Source: Fragilaria radians (lineage: Eukaryota > Bacillariophyta > Fragilariophyceae > Fragilariales > Fragilariaceae). From it: DNA of 11,492 bases. The notes below the pieces were generated by a model. It did no database searches. It was not told the DNA's origin and saw only the letters and a program-made list of their open reading frames with translations. This document shows, piece by piece, positions 8,957 to 11,492 of this stretch. The stretch is from NCBI GenBank assembly GCA_900642245.1, contig CAAAJI010000097.1, positions 1-11,492 of the forward strand. Direction: 5' to 3'. Both the position numbers and the translations under genes were made by a program. Each line of letters opens with the position of its first letter. Position 1 is the first letter of the stretch.

Positions 8957-10171
8957 AGAACACTGTCTTCCTTTTGTTTCAGAATTGTAATTACTCCAAG
9001 GCCCCCCATCATTAGAATAATAGTCCATAGGATAAATTGACAGAAACAATGATTCCTTCATAGCAACATTCAGCTCGTAGGGAGAAAGGACTGGAACAGT
9101 AAAATGATGTCCCCAGTCAATGGAGAGCCTCGGACATGCTATCTGAACCCATGCATCAATTTGTGGTAGTAATGCCAGTTTTCGCGGAGAAATCTCTGAT
9201 AGAAGCATCACGAAACATTTTTTATTGTTCTTCTGCAGTAAATGACGAATAGACTGCAAAATAGCGGGATTCCCCTGACGACCAAGAGTTCCAAGGATTA
9301 TTCCGAATCGGGTACCTTGGATGCCCTTTTGTATGGCTTGTTGCCTTAGCTCAATCATCATCCGATGGTTATAAATTTCTTCGGTGAGAATCTTAGAGTA
9401 CGGATCATATCGCAAAAATCTCTTCACCTGTGGGTTTGCAATCATGCAGGATTCCAGATGAAATCTACCGTCAGCACAAAAGATAACTATATCTTCTTCA
9501 ATGTTACTTGGTGATGTGCATCCAAGAACTTCACCAGGAGATAATGGCTTGACTTGTGGTAGCTTGCTAGAATATCCACGTTCTTCTAGCAGTTTCTTTG
9601 CTTGAACAAGTCCCTGACGAAATTGAATAGTTCCAAGCAAAGCAAGAGGTGTTGGGTCAGGAATCGTGGCACAGACACATTCCACCAAATGAAGGAAATC
9701 GATTTGTAGTTCCACGAACACATAGAGACATGGAATGACAGTATGCTGAATAGGAACAAGACATGAGTGACCATAGTGAATTAACAAAGATGCGCCCAAT
9801 GCTTTTGCATCTAAATCAGCGACGCAACATGCTCCATAGGTTACGTCACCAAGAACGCTGATTTGCGACAAGAAAGGTGCGCAGCGTTTCAAAATATCAG
9901 CAAGAGTTGTTGCATACATAAGCAGTCCTTCTGGCATCTGCAGTGCAACATGCGTCGCTTGAGTTTTGTAAATACGATCAATAGATTTGGATAGTTCAAA
10001 GTTATAAGCTGCCGGTAAACATGATTCTTTGCATATTGTTTCGAGGAAATTAGGATCCACCGAGGGACGCTCTTCTTCACGACGACGTCGGATTATCCGA
10101 CGTGGTGCTACTGATTTTACTACATTTTCTTCGCCTTTTACTTTGGAAGGGTCCTCGTTTCCAGTTGACAT
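8924..10171 (-). CDS. DPH1: Diphthamide biosynthesis protein 1 (2-(3-amino-3-carboxypropyl)histidine synthase subunit 1)
   Basis: This encodes 415 aa in one exon, close to the usual 420-440 aa of eukaryotic DPH1. With DPH2, and DPH3 as electron donor, the cytosolic enzyme uses a [4Fe-4S] cluster to cleave S-adenosylmethionine and moves its 3-amino-3-carboxypropyl group to a His of elongation factor 2, the first step of diphthamide synthesis. The three cluster cysteines lie in the family motifs YGACCVADL (C115), LGCTSP (C218) and QIACPRLSIDWG (C346). Other hallmarks are LQMPEGLLMYA (77-87), DGRFHLE..MIANP (234-247), LGTLGRQG (293-300) and YPMDYYSNDGGPW (380-392). The basic N-terminus (RRIIRRRREEER, 24-35) fits eukaryotic members. 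The tail (404-414) has C404, C406, C410 and C414, made partly by a 12-base tandem repeat. ATG 10171 gives the full conserved length. The gene diverges from the downstream hypothetical gene and converges on gene C. Confidence 0.97.
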   Translation of the reverse strand: MSTGNEDPSKVKGEENVVKSVAPRRIIRRRREEERPSVDPNFLETICKESCLPAAYNFELSKSIDRIYKTQATHVALQMPEGLLMYATTLADILKRCAPFLSQISVLGDVTYGACCVADLDAKALGASLLIHYGHSCLVPIQHTVIPCLYVFVELQIDFLHLVECVCATIPDPTPLALLGTIQFRQGLVQAKKLLEERGYSSKLPQVKPLSPGEVLGCTSPSNIEEDIVIFCADGRFHLESCMIANPQVKRFLRYDPYSKILTEEIYNHRMMIELRQQAIQKGIQGTRFGIILGTLGRQGNPAILQSIRHLLQKNNKKCFVMLLSEISPRKLALLPQIDAWVQIACPRLSIDWGHHFTVPVLSPYELNVAMKESLFLSIYPMDYYSNDGGPWSNYNSETKGRQCSCDSGCDSGCD

Positions 10172-10427
10172 GCTTCGTTGATTAGATCCACATTTGCTTG
10201 TGGATTGAGGATTGAAATCGTTGGTTGTGTGTAATTCCTGTAACTGGTTAAAATGACGTTATTTCTTTTAGCACGATTCTTTTTTAATCAAGATTCGCCA
10301 CAGGAAAACGGTCTCAAAACGATCACATTTTTTCAAACCAGCGATTTTCACTTTCACAATTTCCTGCATAGTTTGGGAAGACCCAGTCCGGTGTAAACCA
10401 CACCTACAGCAAGCGGCTTGATGTCTT
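10172..10427. promoter_or_regulatory. Divergent promoter region between DPH1 and the hypothetical gene
   Basis: These 256 bases lie between the start codons of two divergent genes, so they must hold both promoters and leaders. Visible elements are TGACGT at 10254-10259, the core of bZIP/CRE-type sites (used in CO2/cAMP response in at least one diatom), and an inverted repeat TCCACA (10187-10192) / TGTGGA (10199-10204) with a 6-base loop in the likely DPH1 leader. I see no convincing TATA box. Function of either element is unproven. Confidence 0.5.
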
Positions 10428-10435
10428 ATGACTAA
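10421..10435 (+). promoter_or_regulatory. Four-codon upstream ORF overlapping the next gene's start
   Basis: ATG TCT TAT GAC TAA (Met-Ser-Tyr-Asp-stop) spans the main ATG at 10428-10430 in another frame. Ribosomes starting at 10421 would stop five bases past the main ATG, so the gene would depend on leaky scanning or short-range re-initiation. It matters only if the mRNA starts upstream of 10421. Confidence 0.45.
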
Positions 10436-11492
10436 TTTAAATGAATCTGATACGAAAGACGAGCATCCACTTTATGAGGATGGCTGTGGCTCTCCACGTG
10501 TCATGTCCGCCACTGATATGAATGAATTTATATCAAGAATTGAAGCGGAAGCCGAACGGATTCAACATGAAATTGCAATCGCGTTAGAAGACTATAATAA
10601 GGGAGACAACGATTCTGATAGTGAAAGCGATATCAGTAATTTGGATTTATACGGAATGGCTACCGAAATGTTGGAGTCATTGGGCGACAAAGAGAATCGG
10701 ACAAAAAGGCCACCAAGCTTAAGCCTTGGACATTTTTTGGCAGCAAGCCGCAGTCCTTTAGCATCTACACCATGCATGATCAATACATCTTTTCCACGAT
10801 CACCATTAGATTTGAGAGAGAATGTCGTTACGGAATTCAAGTTGATACAGACATCCAATAGCAAATTTTCTTTTGACAATGAGTCGTTGTCTCCGGAACG
10901 TGAGACTTCAAGTATCGAAGATAATGAGAAGCTAGCACAACCGCTAAATGTTTTCTCTTGTGAAAATAAGCAGGAAATACCGGAGAATTTAGGTGATGAA
11001 CAAAATAACAAGGCACACACTGAAATACTCAAGGAAAGTAACAAATACGTCAACGATTCAATCAACGAGCCTAATATTACTGTTGAAATGAACACTAACT
11101 CGGCGTCTATAGGCGAAAGCCCCAAGGTAGCATCTCCTCTCAAGGAAAATGATCCATTTGAATGGGCATATGAAGTCTGGCGAGAACATGGTTTGATGGG
11201 AAGGAAAAATAATCAGACCAAAAGACACGCAAACGTCATTATTGATCAATCTACGCCGAAGACTGTTCATCAGGGCTTGGATTGGTTGGAGTGGGATATA
11301 TCTCCGATCGATGACATGATTTTGTCGAAGCGCAAGAGTAGCCTCAGCAAAGGTGCTGATCGTGCAAAGGAGTTTGCGAGATTTTCTAGCGGCAACTTTC
11401 ATGACGTACTTTCTAGTTGGAAAAAGGGGTATTCAGAAGATACACCGAACAAAATTCGAGCACGAGAATTTGCACGTCTTCGAAAACCAGAA
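10428..11492 (+). CDS. Hypothetical acidic Ser-rich protein with KEN and D-boxes (3' end beyond window)
   Basis: An uninterrupted frame of 355 codons runs from ATG 10428 to the last base; no stop is reached, so the gene is partial. An in-frame TGA at 10419-10421 fixes this as the first ATG. I do not recognise the family. Visible: an N-terminal helical, coiled-coil-like stretch (ISRIEAEAERIQHEIAIALE, 35-54), an acidic run (DNDSDSESD, 60-68), a Ser/Thr-rich low-complexity middle (95-240), then a more ordered part with WAYEVWREHGLMGR (246-259), LDWLEWDISPIDDM (284-297) and FARFSSGNFHDVLSSWKK (316-333). It has two KEN boxes (88-90, 239-241), a full D-box RxxLxxxxN (R124-N132) and CDK-type S/T-P-x-K/R sites at 155, 236 and 339. 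A cell-cycle-regulated, APC/C-degraded protein is inferred, not shown. Confidence 0.85.
   Translation, partial: MTNLNESDTKDEHPLYEDGCGSPRVMSATDMNEFISRIEAEAERIQHEIAIALEDYNKGDNDSDSESDISNLDLYGMATEMLESLGDKENRTKRPPSLSLGHFLAASRSPLASTPCMINTSFPRSPLDLRENVVTEFKLIQTSNSKFSFDNESLSPERETSSIEDNEKLAQPLNVFSCENKQEIPENLGDEQNNKAHTEILKESNKYVNDSINEPNITVEMNTNSASIGESPKVASPLKENDPFEWAYEVWREHGLMGRKNNQTKRHANVIIDQSTPKTVHQGLDWLEWDISPIDDMILSKRKSSLSKGADRAKEFARFSSGNFHDVLSSWKKGYSEDTPNKIRAREFARLRKPE

Noticed and set aside
8930..8960. Repeated TGAGTCA words resembling AP-1/bZIP sites
   Set aside because: They are explained by the 12-base coding repeat for CDSG in the DPH1 tail, at the 3' end of both adjacent genes.
8772..9015. 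Short plus-strand frames of 72 and 60 codons between gene C and DPH1
   Set aside because: They overlap the DPH1 3' end in antisense and have no domain or visible conservation.
10592..11402. Two minus-strand open frames (183 and 114 codons)
   Set aside because: They lie antisense to a continuous 355-codon plus-strand frame with clear protein-like motifs, and neither shows a domain.

Overview
The window looks like nuclear DNA of a diatom, probably a pennate one. The grounds are: short GT-AG introns (66 and 74 bases); long A/T-rich spacers without genes; and leucine-rich-repeat (LRR) surface proteins of a layout typical of diatoms, namely a cytosolic N-terminus, one membrane segment, a long Pro/Thr/Ser-rich stalk, a plant-type LRR ectodomain and a Cys-rich C-terminal cap, with no kinase domain. 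The species cannot be fixed from the sequence alone.

The left three quarters (26-8610) hold three related type II membrane protein genes, all on the + strand. Genes A (26-1941, 613 aa) and C (6022-8610, 840 aa) are full LRR receptor-like proteins with seven 24-residue LRRs. Each has one phase-1 intron at the same codon of LRR4 and a second exon of exactly 344 bases. Gene B (4708-5658, 316 aa) lies between them. It shares a cytosolic motif (consensus ExLWGDDPNxxYFxYFM) and a membrane segment with C, but stops after a 77-residue outer part and has no LRRs. A 2.77-kb spacer (1942-4707) separates A from B; it holds no convincing gene but contains a diverged tandem duplication.

The right quarter (8924-11492) holds unrelated genes. 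DPH1, the radical enzyme subunit that starts diphthamide synthesis on elongation factor 2, is on the - strand (8924-10171) and converges on gene C. Diverging from DPH1 across a 256-base intergenic region is a + strand gene (10428 to the window end, 355 aa seen, 3' end missing). It encodes an acidic, Ser-rich protein of unknown family carrying two KEN boxes, a D-box and CDK-type phosphorylation sites, which suggests a cell-cycle-regulated protein.

The most interesting signal is the LRR trio. The cytosolic motif of B and C has kept its residues while most of its synonymous sites have changed. One member keeps the cytosolic motif without the sensor ectodomain, and another (A) keeps the ectodomain with a different cytosolic tail. 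This looks like modular evolution of a surface-sensing system, with the motif as candidate docking site for an unknown downstream partner.
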